This document shows, piece after piece, positions 1-8,284 of a stretch of DNA of 64,000 bases; the first letter of the stretch is position 1; every line of letters begins with the position of its first letter. Under the pieces are notes generated by a model. That model was not told the DNA's origin. It ran no database searches and saw nothing but the letters and a program-made list of their open reading frames with translations. This DNA is from Roseofilum capinflatum BLCC-M114 (lineage in GTDB: Bacteria; Cyanobacteriota; Cyanobacteriia; Cyanobacteriales; Desertifilaceae): assembly GCF_030068505.1 (NCBI RefSeq), contig NZ_JAQOSO010000104.1, positions 1 through 64,000 of the forward strand, given 5' to 3'. Position numbers and translations under genes: made by a program.

Positions 1-354
1 GAGAACCAGAAAAGCCGTCCTAGAAGGACGGGGTTTTAGACCCATTCTTCTGATAGAGCGTTGATGTTGACTTCCTTGGCGATCGTCGGAAAGAACACGA
101 ATGACTTCACCGACTGCTCTCACTTGAACATTACTTTGTTGATTCTGAAAAGCCTGTTGCAAAAGTCGGATACCCTGCTCCGTGGAGGGAGTGGAACCAG
201 TAGCAGCACTGGAACCTTGGGCACAGCGAGAATCAAATTCTGCTAGAGCGCCTAAAGCACTGCAATCTACGGCCTGTGCCTGGGTGGGTAATGCAAGGGT
301 AAAGGTTAATACAGTAACTAGGCTCAGGAGGAATTGAGTTGTGTTTTTTTTCAT
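1..354 (-). pseudogene. DUF3465-like secreted protein, truncated by an insertion-element end
   Basis: The minus-strand frame opens with ATG at 354 and a signal peptide (MKKNTTQFLLSLVTVLTF, then a hydrophobic stretch ending ALPTQAQA). It continues to a segment reading VIRVLSDDRQGSQHQR. This matches the start of the DUF3465 family, small periplasmic proteins of unknown function with a conserved D-D-x-x-G-x-x-H-Q-R-F core. Immediately after HQR the frame enters the 35-bp TnpB-type right end at 11-45 and reads SIRRMGLKPRPSRTAF, which is not family sequence. The rest of the domain is therefore missing here, and the frame runs open to the window edge. I call it an interrupted gene; the remainder may lie beyond an element to the left. 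Confidence 0.6.
11..45 (+). mobile_element. Right-end remnant of an IS200/IS605 (TnpB-type) element
   Basis: A 35-bp block with a CCGTCC/GGACGG hairpin followed by GGGGTTTTAGACCCAT. It recurs at 56246-56280 with one mismatch (A for G in the loop). From memory of cyanobacterial TnpB elements, this is the terminal hairpin just after tnpB, which is also the 3' scaffold of its guide RNA. The DNA right of it would then be the guide/target flank. The element body, if present, lies left of base 1 and cannot be seen. Confidence 0.6.
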
Positions 355-423
355 AGGATGTTGTGGATATTTTGGTACTCACTCTAAGATCATATCAAGC
401 CCGATTCACTATGATTACAACTC

Positions 424-487
424 ATCGTAGGCTGGGCAAGAGCATGAGTCAAACAATTGAAATTATACTAGCATACTTTGCCCACCT
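424..487. repeat. Dispersed inverted-repeat element, GTGGGC type (diverged copy)
   Basis: The ends are ATCGTAGGCTGGGCAA and TTGCCCACC, forming an imperfect inverted repeat around an AT-rich centre. The same arrangement with similar flanks occurs at 7239-7303. It lies in the spacer upstream of the truncated DUF3465-like gene. Confidence 0.5.
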
Positions 488-525
488 TTTTGTAAAAATG
501 TTACTTTTGACAACACCTTAGTGAA

Positions 526-636
526 AACCCTAAAATGGTGGGTTACGGCGGATTGATAGATTGCTGTCAGAGTCTAGGTTTTAGCCGCCTAACCCACCCT
601 ACGCTAAGGCACTATTTTAGCTGTGTCATGGCAGTA
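526..636 (+). mobile_element. MITE-like repeat, copy A
   Basis: Bases 526-628 match the reverse complement of 32218-32320 almost base for base over 103 bp. The core carries inverted arms GGTGGGTTACGGCGG and CCGCCTAACCCACC, and the right end reads TTAGCTGTGTCATGGCA. The left terminal repeat is degraded compared with copy B. The short reading frame beginning in it (535) is repeat-derived and not a gene. Confidence 0.7.
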
Positions 637-642
637 GCCAGA

Positions 643-2289
643 TCATCGATAGCGCCGAGCAGTGGCTTCGGGAAAGTCCACGGGAAGTTCCTCGAATGTG
701 CCAGGGGTAACACTGGGGGTTACGGGGGGCGCTTGCATTTGTTCGTAGGTGAGGCGGGAAATGTCGCCAATGAGATCGGCTGCTCCATAATCATTATGGG
801 GGCGTTCGACTAAGACGGCGGCAATGTAACGCTTGCCACTGGGCAGATCGATGAGACCGACATCGCCTAAGAGTTTACCAATATCGCCGGTTTTATGGGC
901 AATCATGGCTCCTGTTCCTAAGCCTTGTTCGAGGAGAACGCTGGTTTCGGTTTGGCGCATAATATCAATCATGCGATCGCGGGATTTCAGAGAAACGACT
1001 TCTCCCTGATGAATCATGGCCATTACCTGGGCCAGCTCACGAGGTGATGTAGTATTTTTGCCCTCTAAATCCGGCAACCAATCCCGCAGCACGGTATGCT
1101 GAAGTCCCCAACCCCTGAAGGTCTGATTCACCTGAGTCATCCCACCTAATAGCTCGATAATCATGTTAGTGGCCGTATTATCGCTAATGGTCATCATCCA
1201 AGTAGCGACTTCTAGGGCCGTATATTCACTGCCAACAGGATCGTATTGCAGACTCCCCGATCCTCCGGCTCGATGTTCTTCTGTGAGGGTTAAGGTTTGA
1301 TCGAGCCGAATTTGACCGGCATCCACGGCTTGAAAAAAGGCTAATAGGATGGGTAATTTAATCGTGCTGGCAGCCGAAAAAATCGTTGTGCCTTCGAGAT
1401 CGACATAACTGGAGGTATCTAAATCTAAAACAAAAACGCCGGGTTGAAACCTAGGGGTTTGACGGGCTAAGGCTTGGATATTGTTTTTCAGCTCTTGCAA
1501 CTCCGTTTCTAGCTGGAGGGAGTGGGGAGCTGTTAACCAGGGATTTTGGCTGGCTACCCTTTCTCGTAGCAGGGCATCTGTGGTTTCCGTATCGGGGGAT
1601 TCACTCACCTGATTTGAGAGGGGGTCGGTGGAGGCTAACTTAAGGCCCAAAAAGGTCATGCTTTCGGGATCGGAGGCTGAGAGCAGAGTTCCAGCGATCG
1701 CGCAGATGCCTACCCCCAGAATTAAAAACCGCGTTGCATACATCAAAGGCGATACTGGCGTGGGTTTCGAGCGGTTTAAGGGATATTGACGATGGCGTGG
1801 CGATCGCGCTTTCTCCTTCTGAATCTGTCCTTTCTGCTCACTTTTGATCTGACTCAAATCCTGACGATCGCGATCGGATGGACGCTGACGAGAAAGAGTC
1901 TTGGGGATCGCAACTGAAGATAAATCTCCCTTTCTCAGGGGGATGGCTTTCCGTTGCCGTTTCCGAGAACCCAAACGCACCGGCGATCTTAAGGGATTGC
2001 TTTCGACTTTCAAGGGTGGGATCGGTGGTGCAGGGTGAGATCGCCCCCTATTGATTGGGGGAGTCAAATTTCCTTTACCCCCTGGTAGAATTTTATCCAA
2101 AACCGATAAAACCGCCCGTTGCAATGGCGATCGCCGTTTGCGGTTCAACCTCGGTTTCTCTGGTCTAGATAAAGACATTTCCCCTTGAGTCCGACTCGAT
2201 CTCCGTTTCGGTAGAGGGGTTGCACCTTGAGCAGATCCAAGACGTTGAGTGCGGCCCGCTCCCTTTCTTTCTCCTGATTTCGCCATCAA
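643..2289 (-). CDS. Class A beta-lactamase-fold serine hydrolase with long basic N-terminus
   Basis: A 548-residue protein. Residues 1-180 are strongly basic and proline-rich and look cytoplasmic; residues about 183-205 are one membrane segment. The rest is a periplasmic serine beta-lactamase/penicillin-binding fold with S308-T-I-K311, S369-D-N and K466-T-G. That is the full active-site triad of the beta-lactamase-related superfamily. The Omega-loop glutamate that deacylates in true class A enzymes is not evident: the stretch after R-D reads WLPDLEGKNTTSP. A peptidoglycan-directed or unknown hydrolase is therefore as likely as an antibiotic-resistance enzyme. An internal ATG at residue 183 would remove the basic tail. 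It ends next to MITE copy A. Confidence 0.8.
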   Translation of the reverse strand: MMAKSGERKGAGRTQRLGSAQGATPLPKRRSSRTQGEMSLSRPEKPRLNRKRRSPLQRAVLSVLDKILPGGKGNLTPPINRGRSHPAPPIPPLKVESNPLRSPVRLGSRKRQRKAIPLRKGDLSSVAIPKTLSRQRPSDRDRQDLSQIKSEQKGQIQKEKARSPRHRQYPLNRSKPTPVSPLMYATRFLILGVGICAIAGTLLSASDPESMTFLGLKLASTDPLSNQVSESPDTETTDALLRERVASQNPWLTAPHSLQLETELQELKNNIQALARQTPRFQPGVFVLDLDTSSYVDLEGTTIFSAASTIKLPILLAFFQAVDAGQIRLDQTLTLTEEHRAGGSGSLQYDPVGSEYTALEVATWMMTISDNTATNMIIELLGGMTQVNQTFRGWGLQHTVLRDWLPDLEGKNTTSPRELAQVMAMIHQGEVVSLKSRDRMIDIMRQTETSVLLEQGLGTGAMIAHKTGDIGKLLGDVGLIDLPSGKRYIAAVLVERPHNDYGAADLIGDISRLTYEQMQAPPVTPSVTPGTFEELPVDFPEATARRYR

Positions 2290-2517
2290 CGACTCCTTAT
2301 CACACGGATCATAAATGTAAATGAACCCACCACGGTCAAAGTATTCATGGGATTGTTGCTAATTTTATGGATTTAGACCTCGAATAGAGTTTGTTCTCTT
2401 TGTCCCCGATCGCAGAAATTAGCCCTGTATTGAGCTACCCTGGTCGTCAAAAATAGCAAACCTCGATTATTCTACGTTGTCTGCGATTCTCTTTAAACCC
2501 ACCCTGGAGAGGTACGG

Positions 2518-3279
2518 TTAACCATCTCCTGATGAACCCTTGGATGGGGAACTGTTGGCGATCGCCCATTCCACCTGAGAGAGAATTCCCCGGAGCATCG
2601 CCACTTCTGCTTCTGTGGGATAAGCACGATTATAAAACCGTTTGAGCTTTTCCATTCGTCGGTTAGCAGTATGGGGATAAAGATAGCCTATCTGCAACAA
2701 GAGCATTTCTAGATGATCGTAATAGGCTTCTATAACCTGCCTTGGGGCGAGATCGGAGCCTCTAGAGTCTATCTGCTTTGTCTGCGTTTCCAGAGTACAC
2801 TGATAGAGTTCATAACAGCAAATACCTACCGATTGGGCTAAATTGAGAGATGGATAGATGGGATGACTGGGAATTTGCACAAACCGTTGGGCTAAATTCA
2901 GTTCGTCATTGGTTAACCCCCGGTCTTCCCGGCCAAATACCAGGGCACTTTCCCCCCCAACTAGCCAAGGTAGTAAGGTATTGGGGGTTTCTAATGCTGT
3001 TGGTAACTTGATGGTACGCCCTAGGGTTGCTGCCACCTTCTGACAACCCTGTAAGGCTTCCGGTAGAGTCGCAACCACCTGGATACCAGTCAAGATTTCC
3101 TGAGCATGAACAGCCATTTGTCTAGCTTCTGGACTGTGGGGATCGCATTGAGGATTAACTAACACCAATTGACTCAAGCCCATATTTTTCATGATTCGGG
3201 CGATCGATCCCACATTTAAGGGGCCAGATGGCTCGACTAAAACAATTTTAATGGCTGATAGATGGGAGCGATCGTTCAT
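2518..3279 (-). CDS. trmJ: tRNA 2'-O-methyltransferase, TrmJ type (SPOUT/TrmH family)
   Basis: A 253-residue SPOUT methyltransferase. It shows the family landmarks in order: NVGSIARIMKNMG near the N-terminus, LVFGREDRGLTNDEL in the middle, and the AdoMet-binding knot IPSHPIYPSLNLAQSVG followed by CCYELY. TrmJ methylates the ribose of position 32 in tRNA anticodon loops. The C-terminal helical tail (about residues 170-240) with the RRMEKLKRFYNRA stretch is typical of TrmJ rather than TrmL. The start ATG at 3279 precedes residues KIVLVEPSGPLNVG at the usual distance. It is a single gene on the minus strand, divergent from the small DUF2256 gene. Confidence 0.82.
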   Translation of the reverse strand: MNDRSHLSAIKIVLVEPSGPLNVGSIARIMKNMGLSQLVLVNPQCDPHSPEARQMAVHAQEILTGIQVVATLPEALQGCQKVAATLGRTIKLPTALETPNTLLPWLVGGESALVFGREDRGLTNDELNLAQRFVQIPSHPIYPSLNLAQSVGICCYELYQCTLETQTKQIDSRGSDLAPRQVIEAYYDHLEMLLLQIGYLYPHTANRRMEKLKRFYNRAYPTEAEVAMLRGILSQVEWAIANSSPSKGSSGDG

Positions 3280-3341
3280 CCGTTGGTGGTGCAGAGTAGG
3301 TTGTCCCTACAATGAATAAAAAACCTTACCGCTAACTTACC

Positions 3342-3485
3342 ATGGCTCGTCATCGATTAAAATCTGATTTGCCCACCAAAATCTGTCCTGTTTGCAATCG
3401 CCCCTTTACCTGGCGCAAGAAATGGGCTAAATGTTGGGATGAGGTAAAATACTGTTCTGAACGCTGTCGCCGCGATCGCCGATAA
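3342..3485 (+). CDS. DUF2256 zinc-ribbon-like small protein
   Basis: A 47-residue frame with the pattern C-P-V-C-N-R-P-F-T-W-R-K-K-W, then W-D-E-V-K-Y-C-S-E-R-C-R. These are two C-x2/3-C knuckles spaced as in the DUF2256 family, a small, basic, probably metal-binding protein of unknown role found in cyanobacteria and proteobacteria. ATG at 3342 lies 62 bp upstream-divergent from trmJ. The coding capacity ends at TAA 3483-3485, just before a heptamer repeat. Confidence 0.8.
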   Translation: MARHRLKSDLPTKICPVCNRPFTWRKKWAKCWDEVKYCSERCRRDRR

Positions 3486-3513
3486 CGGTTACTGTCCAGA
3501 GGATCACACCTCT

Positions 3514-3540
3514 CATTACTCATTACTCATTACTCATTAC
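3514..3540. repeat. Heptamer tandem repeat (CATTACT, nearly four units)
   Basis: Three full CATTACT units plus CATTAC directly precede the start codon at 3543. This is a short tandemly repeated repetitive (STRR) sequence of the kind long known in cyanobacterial genomes. It occupies the place where a ribosome-binding site would be, and none is obvious for the following gene. Confidence 0.85.
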
Positions 3541-3542
3541 CT

Positions 3543-4472
3543 ATGACTCAACCCAAACTGATCATTCACGGAGGTGCAGGCAGCTCCCTACAAGGCAAAG
3601 GAGGTGTTGAAGCCGTCCGCCAATCCCTGTATGAAATTCTCAAACAAGTGTATGCCAGCTTAGAAGCGGGAACACCAGCCTTAGAAGCGGTGATTCAAGG
3701 CTGTCATTTACTCGAAGACGATCCCCGCTATAATGCTGGAACGGGTTCAGTGTTGCAGTCGGATGGTCAAATTCGCATGAGTGCTTCTCTGATGGAGGGC
3801 GAGAGCCAAACCTTTAGTGGTGTGATCAACGTTTCGCGGGTTAAAAATCCCATTGATTTAGCTAAAGTTTTGCAAGAAAAGAGCGATCGCATTCTCTCTG
3901 ATGTAGGAGCCATGGAACTGGTGCGAGAACTCCAACTTCCCATTCATAATCCCTTAACCGATTTGCGCTTAAATGAATGGTTACAAGACCGCAAAGATAA
4001 TTTTAAACGCAGTATGGCCAACGTCCTGGCTAGTCCCGCTCCTGGAACCGGAACCATCGGTGTAGTCGCCCTCGACAACCAAGGCAAAATTGCGGCTGGA
4101 ACCTCCACCGGAGGCAAAGGATTTGAATATATTGGGCGCGTCAGTGATTCGGCTATGCCTGCCGGAAATTATGCCACCTCTGCTGCCGGAATTAGCTGTA
4201 CCGGCATTGGCGAAGATATCATCAACGAATGTATCGCCGCTCGTATCGTCGTCCGCGTCACCGATGGCATGTCCTTAGCTGCGGCCTTTGAAAAAACCAT
4301 GAGCGAATCTAAAGCCAATCAACGGGATTTAGGAGCGATCGGAATTGACAAAACCGGTCAAATTGCCTGGGGAAAAACATCAGAAATTCTCCTTGCTGCT
4401 TACCACACGGGCGAACAACTCGGCGACACCCTAGAATGGACTTCCTCAGATGAAGTAAGCGGCTCGATTTAG
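3543..4472 (+). CDS. iaaA: Isoaspartyl peptidase / plant-type L-asparaginase
   Basis: A 309-residue N-terminal-nucleophile hydrolase precursor. The start LIIHGGAGSS, the DDPRYNAGTGSVLQ stretch and the autocleavage site before T171 (G170-T171-I-G-V-V-A-L-D) are diagnostic. Cleavage would give an alpha chain of about 170 residues and a beta chain with Thr171 as nucleophile. A substrate-binding GGKGFEYIGRVSDSA segment follows. The enzyme removes N-terminal beta-aspartyl residues from damaged or cyanophycin-derived dipeptides and hydrolyses asparagine. In cyanobacteria this activity completes cyanophycin breakdown, but no cyanophycinase is nearby. The start codon follows a heptamer repeat. Confidence 0.9.
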   Translation: MTQPKLIIHGGAGSSLQGKGGVEAVRQSLYEILKQVYASLEAGTPALEAVIQGCHLLEDDPRYNAGTGSVLQSDGQIRMSASLMEGESQTFSGVINVSRVKNPIDLAKVLQEKSDRILSDVGAMELVRELQLPIHNPLTDLRLNEWLQDRKDNFKRSMANVLASPAPGTGTIGVVALDNQGKIAAGTSTGGKGFEYIGRVSDSAMPAGNYATSAAGISCTGIGEDIINECIAARIVVRVTDGMSLAAAFEKTMSESKANQRDLGAIGIDKTGQIAWGKTSEILLAAYHTGEQLGDTLEWTSSDEVSGSI

Positions 4473-4560
4473 GCGAACCTCGATAGTCATTTCAAATAGC
4501 CATGAAGTAGAAATGGTATGGGTATTTAAATCAGTAATTTGTGAAATAATCCTAGAGCTT

Positions 4561-4731
4561 TTGACTTCTCCCCGGTCTAAAGACACGGGGATTCGTTAAG
4601 AGTCCAAATTCGGATTCTTACAGGCGTAGTCAAAGCGCCCCTACTGAGTTCCATTAGATCAAATCCAATGGTTCCCGCTACTTTCCCGTGTTGGATAATC
4701 CCCTGGGCTAACACCCAGGAGATTGTTCATG
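4561..4731 (+). ncRNA. HEARO / IscB-type omega RNA, apparently stand-alone
   Basis: A run of five consecutive hairpins: CCCCG/CGGGG (4570-4590), AAGAGTCC/GGATTCTT (4598-4619), GGCG/CGCC (4623-4639), CCATTAGAT/ATCCAATGG (4651-4671) and CCTGGG/CCCAGG (4702-4719). Single-strand motifs between them are GTAGTCAAAG, GTTCCCGCTAC and GTGTTGGATAATC. It ends at a TTCATG where IscB coding sequence would normally begin. Here that frame reads ATG TTC TGA and runs into the 3' end of sir, so no iscB is present. I recognise the layout from HEARO RNAs upstream of IscB genes in cyanobacteria; no covariance search was possible. A guide, if used, would lie just 5' (about 4540-4560). Confidence 0.6.
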
Positions 4732-4744
4732 TTCTGACACTAAA

Positions 4745-6673
4745 TTAACGGTTCTGGGAAATGTAGGTTTCCAACACTTCAGTCGCCAATTGGGTCATGG
4801 ACTTGCCTTCCTGGGCAGCTAAATCCTTAAACTGCTGATACACGGTATCCCGGACTCCGATCCGGTATCGAGCTTTACCAGAAGAAACCAGTCCCGATCC
4901 AGGGGTATAACTCTCAGAAAAGGCTCTGAGCGCGTCAAAACCGACTCGATGACAAAAATCGCCAAAACTCTCGACTTTGCCGTTATTGAGGCGTTCTTGC
5001 TTGAAATAGACGAATAATGGCTCTAGGGTGGACTCTAGATCTTCATCTTTTACCTTATCTAGGAAGGGTTCGGAGAGTCGGTTTTGATTGGGGTCTGCTC
5101 CCAGCCAGACCTGGTATGCTCCAGGGGTTTGACCGACGAATCCTAATTCGGCAATGTAGGGCCGAGCGCAGCCATTGGGACATCCGGTCATGCGGACAAC
5201 AAAGTGTTCTTTGGGTAGTCCGACTTTCTTGAGTAGGGTGCGGATACGGGCGAGAATGCCGGGTAGGGCCCGTTCTGATTCGGTAATGGCTAGGCCGCAG
5301 AGGGGGAGAGCGGGACAAGCCATGGAATAGCGGACTAGGGGATCGAGCCGTTCGGCATTGGTTTCGACTCCGTGTTTTTTGAAGATGTCGGCGATCGCCC
5401 CTTGATCTTGGGGATCGATGTCATAGAGAATCAGATTATGATTGGGCGTAAGCCGCATGGGTAACTTAAACTCGGTGACAATTTCCCGCAGGGCGCTCTT
5501 GAGCTGGAATTTTCCATCATCTTTGACTCGACCATTTTCAATGGACAAGCCAAAGAACTGTTTACCATCGCCCTGATCGTGCCAACCCAAATAATCCTGA
5601 TATTCAAATTCCGGTAGGGGTTTAAAGGGAGCGAGGGGTTTACCGAAATAGTGTTCGACCTGAGCGCGGAATTTGTCTACCCCCCAATCATGGAGCAGAT
5701 ATTTCATTCTGGCATGACGGCGTTGGTGGCGATCGCCATAATCGCGCTGAGTTGCTACAATGGCCTTAACCAGATCGTACACATCATCCTTATCCACATA
5801 GCCAATTTTATCCGCAGCCCGCGCAAACGTCTCCTCCTTATTATGGGTGCGGCCTAACCCACCCCCAGCATAAATATTAAACCCTTCTAACTCTCCAGCC
5901 TCATTGGTCATCACCACCAAGCCAATATCTTGAGTCAAAATATCAACCGAATTATCCCCCGGCACAGTCAGACAGATCTTAAACTTACGGGGCATATAAT
6001 GCGTACCATAAATCGGCTCTTCCTTATCCGTGAAATTCGTGCCATTGACATTTTTATTGCGAGCCGCCTTCACTTCCGGCGCTTCCTCGGCACTAATCAC
6101 CTTTTCCCCATCGAGCCAAATCTCATAATAGGCTCCCGTTTGTGGCGTGAGTAAATCGGCAATCTTATTGGCATATTCCCAAGCATATTGATACTCTGGA
6201 CGAGTTTTATAAGGAGCAGCCGGAGCCATCACATTCCGATTTAAATCCCCACAAGCCCCTAGGGTAGACCCCATATGTTTAACGATACTAGCAATCACCG
6301 TTTTGAGGTTTTTCTTCAGAATTCCATGCATCTGAAACCCTTGCCGAGTCGTTGTTCTCAGGGTATGATTCCCATAGGTTTCCGATAACTGATCCAGCGC
6401 CAAATACAACTCAGGTGGAATAAATCCCCCCGGACTGCGAGTCCTGAGCATCATCTGATAATCTCTTTCTTGACCTTTTTGGCGATTATCTCGATTATCT
6501 TGTTGATAGGAACCATGAAACTTGAGAATTTGAATCGCATCGCCAGAAAAGTGGGTCGTATCTTCCAATAATTCGGAAGCAACCGGTTCTCTGAGAAAAT
6601 CACTATTTTCTTTGATGACTTCGATCTTAGACGGCTTAGAAGTAGTAGGGGGAGAATTCAACGATGAAACCAT
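4745..6673 (-). CDS. sir: Ferredoxin-dependent sulfite reductase
   Basis: A 642-residue siroheme/[4Fe-4S] enzyme reducing sulfite to sulfide in assimilation. The cluster and siroheme ligands are visible as C453-P-A-L-P-L-C459 and T-G-C498-P-N-G-C502-A-R-P. The N-terminal half has [13 protein letters not shown] and the [16 protein letters not shown] segment typical of the plant/cyanobacterial Sir family. After about residue 598 there is an extra C-terminal stretch ([18 protein letters not shown]...[14 protein letters not shown]) that reads like a ribbon-helix-helix domain. The HEARO RNA lies just beyond the stop. The sat and cysK genes are elsewhere in this window, so this is not an operon. 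Confidence 0.93.
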   Translation of the reverse strand: MVSSLNSPPTTSKPSKIEVIKENSDFLREPVASELLEDTTHFSGDAIQILKFHGSYQQDNRDNRQKGQERDYQMMLRTRSPGGFIPPELYLALDQLSETYGNHTLRTTTRQGFQMHGILKKNLKTVIASIVKHMGSTLGACGDLNRNVMAPAAPYKTRPEYQYAWEYANKIADLLTPQTGAYYEIWLDGEKVISAEEAPEVKAARNKNVNGTNFTDKEEPIYGTHYMPRKFKICLTVPGDNSVDILTQDIGLVVMTNEAGELEGFNIYAGGGLGRTHNKEETFARAADKIGYVDKDDVYDLVKAIVATQRDYGDRHQRRHARMKYLLHDWGVDKFRAQVEHYFGKPLAPFKPLPEFEYQDYLGWHDQGDGKQFFGLSIENGRVKDDGKFQLKSALREIVTEFKLPMRLTPNHNLILYDIDPQDQGAIADIFKKHGVETNAERLDPLVRYSMACPALPLCGLAITESERALPGILARIRTLLKKVGLPKEHFVVRMTGCPNGCARPYIAELGFVGQTPGAYQVWLGADPNQNRLSEPFLDKVKDEDLESTLEPLFVYFKQERLNNGKVESFGDFCHRVGFDALRAFSESYTPGSGLVSSGKARYRIGVRDTVYQQFKDLAAQEGKSMTQLATEVLETYISQNR

Positions 6674-6924
6674 AGAATAAATGGGTAAGGTTTTGCTACA
6701 ATACCAAGGTATCTAACCCCAGAGTGACTCAAAAATCTAACGAATGGGGTCATCCGCTTACATTTTTCTCAACTTGGGTAGGAATGACCAAACATCCAGT
6801 TAGATAATTGGGGTTTCTTCCCATTTTATCGGAAGTGGGCCCTCAAACTCAGTCAAGCTTAGATTTTCTTAAACTCTTCTTTATAACTGTACTTTCAATC
6901 AATGACTTAAATGGAGGAACTCAA

Positions 6925-7185
6925 ATGCCCGATTCCTTGATGTATCAGTCCGATGGGTTTGTGGTTTTAGAGGCCAATCAACCGGAGCAATTTCTGACGG
7001 AAGCCGAATTACTCGACAAGCTTAAGGCCTGTTTGAGTGAGAGCCAAGGGGAACTCCCCAGAGATTTACAAAAATTTACTACCCTAGAAGACCAGGCCAA
7101 GTATCTGATGGACACCTCCTGTGAACTCGATCTTGGCCCGGGAACCTTCTTACAATGGTACGTGGTGCGCTTAGAAAAATCCTAG
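6925..7185 (+). CDS. Chlororespiratory reduction 7 (CRR7/DUF3571) family protein
   Basis: An 86-residue soluble protein starting MPDSLMYQSDGFVVLE and ending TFLQWYVVRLEKS. These are the conserved ends of the CRR7 family, shared by cyanobacteria and chloroplasts, where CRR7 is needed for assembly of the NDH-1-like complex. The reading frame is open back to 6808, but ATG at 6925 is preferred: it has GGAGG at 6913-6917, seven bases upstream, and matches the family's usual start. It is divergent from sir across a 250-bp spacer that should hold both promoters. Confidence 0.82.
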   Translation: MPDSLMYQSDGFVVLEANQPEQFLTEAELLDKLKACLSESQGELPRDLQKFTTLEDQAKYLMDTSCELDLGPGTFLQWYVVRLEKS

Positions 7186-7238
7186 GGGTATTCCCTCTTT
7201 TCTTTTGCCTTTTCCCTTTTGCCTCCCCCTAGCACATC

Positions 7239-7303
7239 ATCGTAGGGTGGGCAGGAGGATAAGCGGCATCATGCAACGTCTACAAGTATACCCTGCCCAC
7301 CTT
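7239..7303. repeat. Dispersed inverted-repeat element, GTGGGC type
   Basis: GGTGGGCAGG (7246-7255) pairs with CCTGCCCACC (7292-7301) around a 36-base centre. The outer context ATCGTAGG is shared with the element at 424-487. It sits between the CRR7 gene and the convergent DUF2854 gene and could also act as a bidirectional transcription end. Confidence 0.65.
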
Positions 7304-7332
7304 GCCCCATACCTGAATTGAATTAAGAGCAT

Positions 7333-7902
7333 TTAGCTGACGGGGGTCGGTTCACCGACAGCAATTAAGAATACATCAAAACAATCTTCTTCTCCCTCTT
7401 GAGGGGCGACCTCGACTCGCAAACCAGGGCCAAAAAAACGCTCTATTTTTTCGCGCTTCTCTTGCCAAGCGTCTAAAGAGACAAAAGGCGACTCAAACTC
7501 TAAAACTAGAGCATAATGGTCATCAACAGCAACTTCTCGAATACCAATTAAAAGGGGTCTTTCTTCATCGGTTGGACTTAAGCCTAAACTTTTCAGGGAC
7601 TCATCAAGATGAGCTTCTTGGCCATAGCGATAGCGAGTCACATCTTTCCAGACCTGGAGTTGGGTAGATGTTCCCTGTTGGTTACGCAGGGCTAAAACTT
7701 GGGCAGAAGGCTCTTGAGTCACGGGGACGGGTTTTAATTCTGAGGCTTTTAGGGCTAGTCCTCCCAAGAGGAGGGGAATACCATAAAAAAATCCGGCTAA
7801 GTTGAGGGTGGGATGGTTTGTAAAATAGGCGACAAAGCCTCCGACTGTTAAGAGGCCTCCCACATATAAACCGACAGTTCCCAAGGAAATTTTGCGTAAC
7901 AT
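7333..7902 (-). CDS. DUF2854 membrane protein
   Basis: A 189-residue protein with two membrane segments (about residues 8-28 and 32-52) and the characteristic FFYGIPLLLGGLALKASELKP sequence of DUF2854. That family is restricted to cyanobacteria and plastid-bearing organisms and has no established function. The soluble C-terminal 130 residues are mixed alpha/beta in character. It is convergent with the CRR7 gene, and divergent from the small gene at 8027 over a 124-bp spacer. Confidence 0.75.
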   Translation of the reverse strand: MLRKISLGTVGLYVGGLLTVGGFVAYFTNHPTLNLAGFFYGIPLLLGGLALKASELKPVPVTQEPSAQVLALRNQQGTSTQLQVWKDVTRYRYGQEAHLDESLKSLGLSPTDEERPLLIGIREVAVDDHYALVLEFESPFVSLDAWQEKREKIERFFGPGLRVEVAPQEGEEDCFDVFLIAVGEPTPVS

Positions 7903-8026
7903 AATCGTCTTGTTTAATGAATCAATGACTACTTTATCGTTTCTGGAGGGTTACGACCAAGCACCAGAGAAGATCGACAACTATTATCATTGAGATAGTG
8001 TCGGAACGTTTTAGGGAGATTTTCTA

Positions 8027-8284
8027 ATGGTCACCAATAAGGACTTTACTGCGTCCAAAACTCGTCAGTTACTCGATCAAATCAACTCCCTCAAGCGCGA
8101 AGATGAAACCCTTTACAATATTTTAGCGGTGGATGTGTGGGCACTGGCTAAAACAATGGATGAGTTCCAACCGGGGTTTTGGACGGCGTTTATGAAAAAT
8201 CGGGAAAAGGCTCTGAAGCGGTTTATGAGTGAGGCGGCTAGGAATAAACAGACTGATGGGAATAACCATCCGTTTTTGCGCTAG
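8027..8284 (+). CDS. Conserved hypothetical protein, 85 residues
   Basis: A short, charged, soluble protein rich in lysine, with aromatic residues in the middle (VWALAKTMDEFQPGFWTAF). I do not recognise a domain. GGGAG lies ten bases before the ATG, supporting the start. Its last four bases overlap the end of the convergent histone-deacetylase-like gene, so the two transcripts must overlap. Confidence 0.6.
   Translation: MVTNKDFTASKTRQLLDQINSLKREDETLYNILAVDVWALAKTMDEFQPGFWTAFMKNREKALKRFMSEAARNKQTDGNNHPFLR

Noticed and set aside
535-813. Open frame beginning MVGYGGLIDCCQSLGF, and its relative at 32051-32311
   Set aside because: The N-terminal part of both comes from the MITE-like repeat; the first is antisense to a real hydrolase gene and the second only joins a repeat to a peptidase relic.
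3514-3540. Tandem repeats as a possible CRISPR array
   Set aside because: Units are seven bases with no spacers between them; no cas gene or 25-40-bp repeat with unique spacers is seen in the window.
4729-4744. Start of an iscB gene after the HEARO RNA
   Set aside because: The frame after ATG is two codons long and then reaches the sir 3' end.
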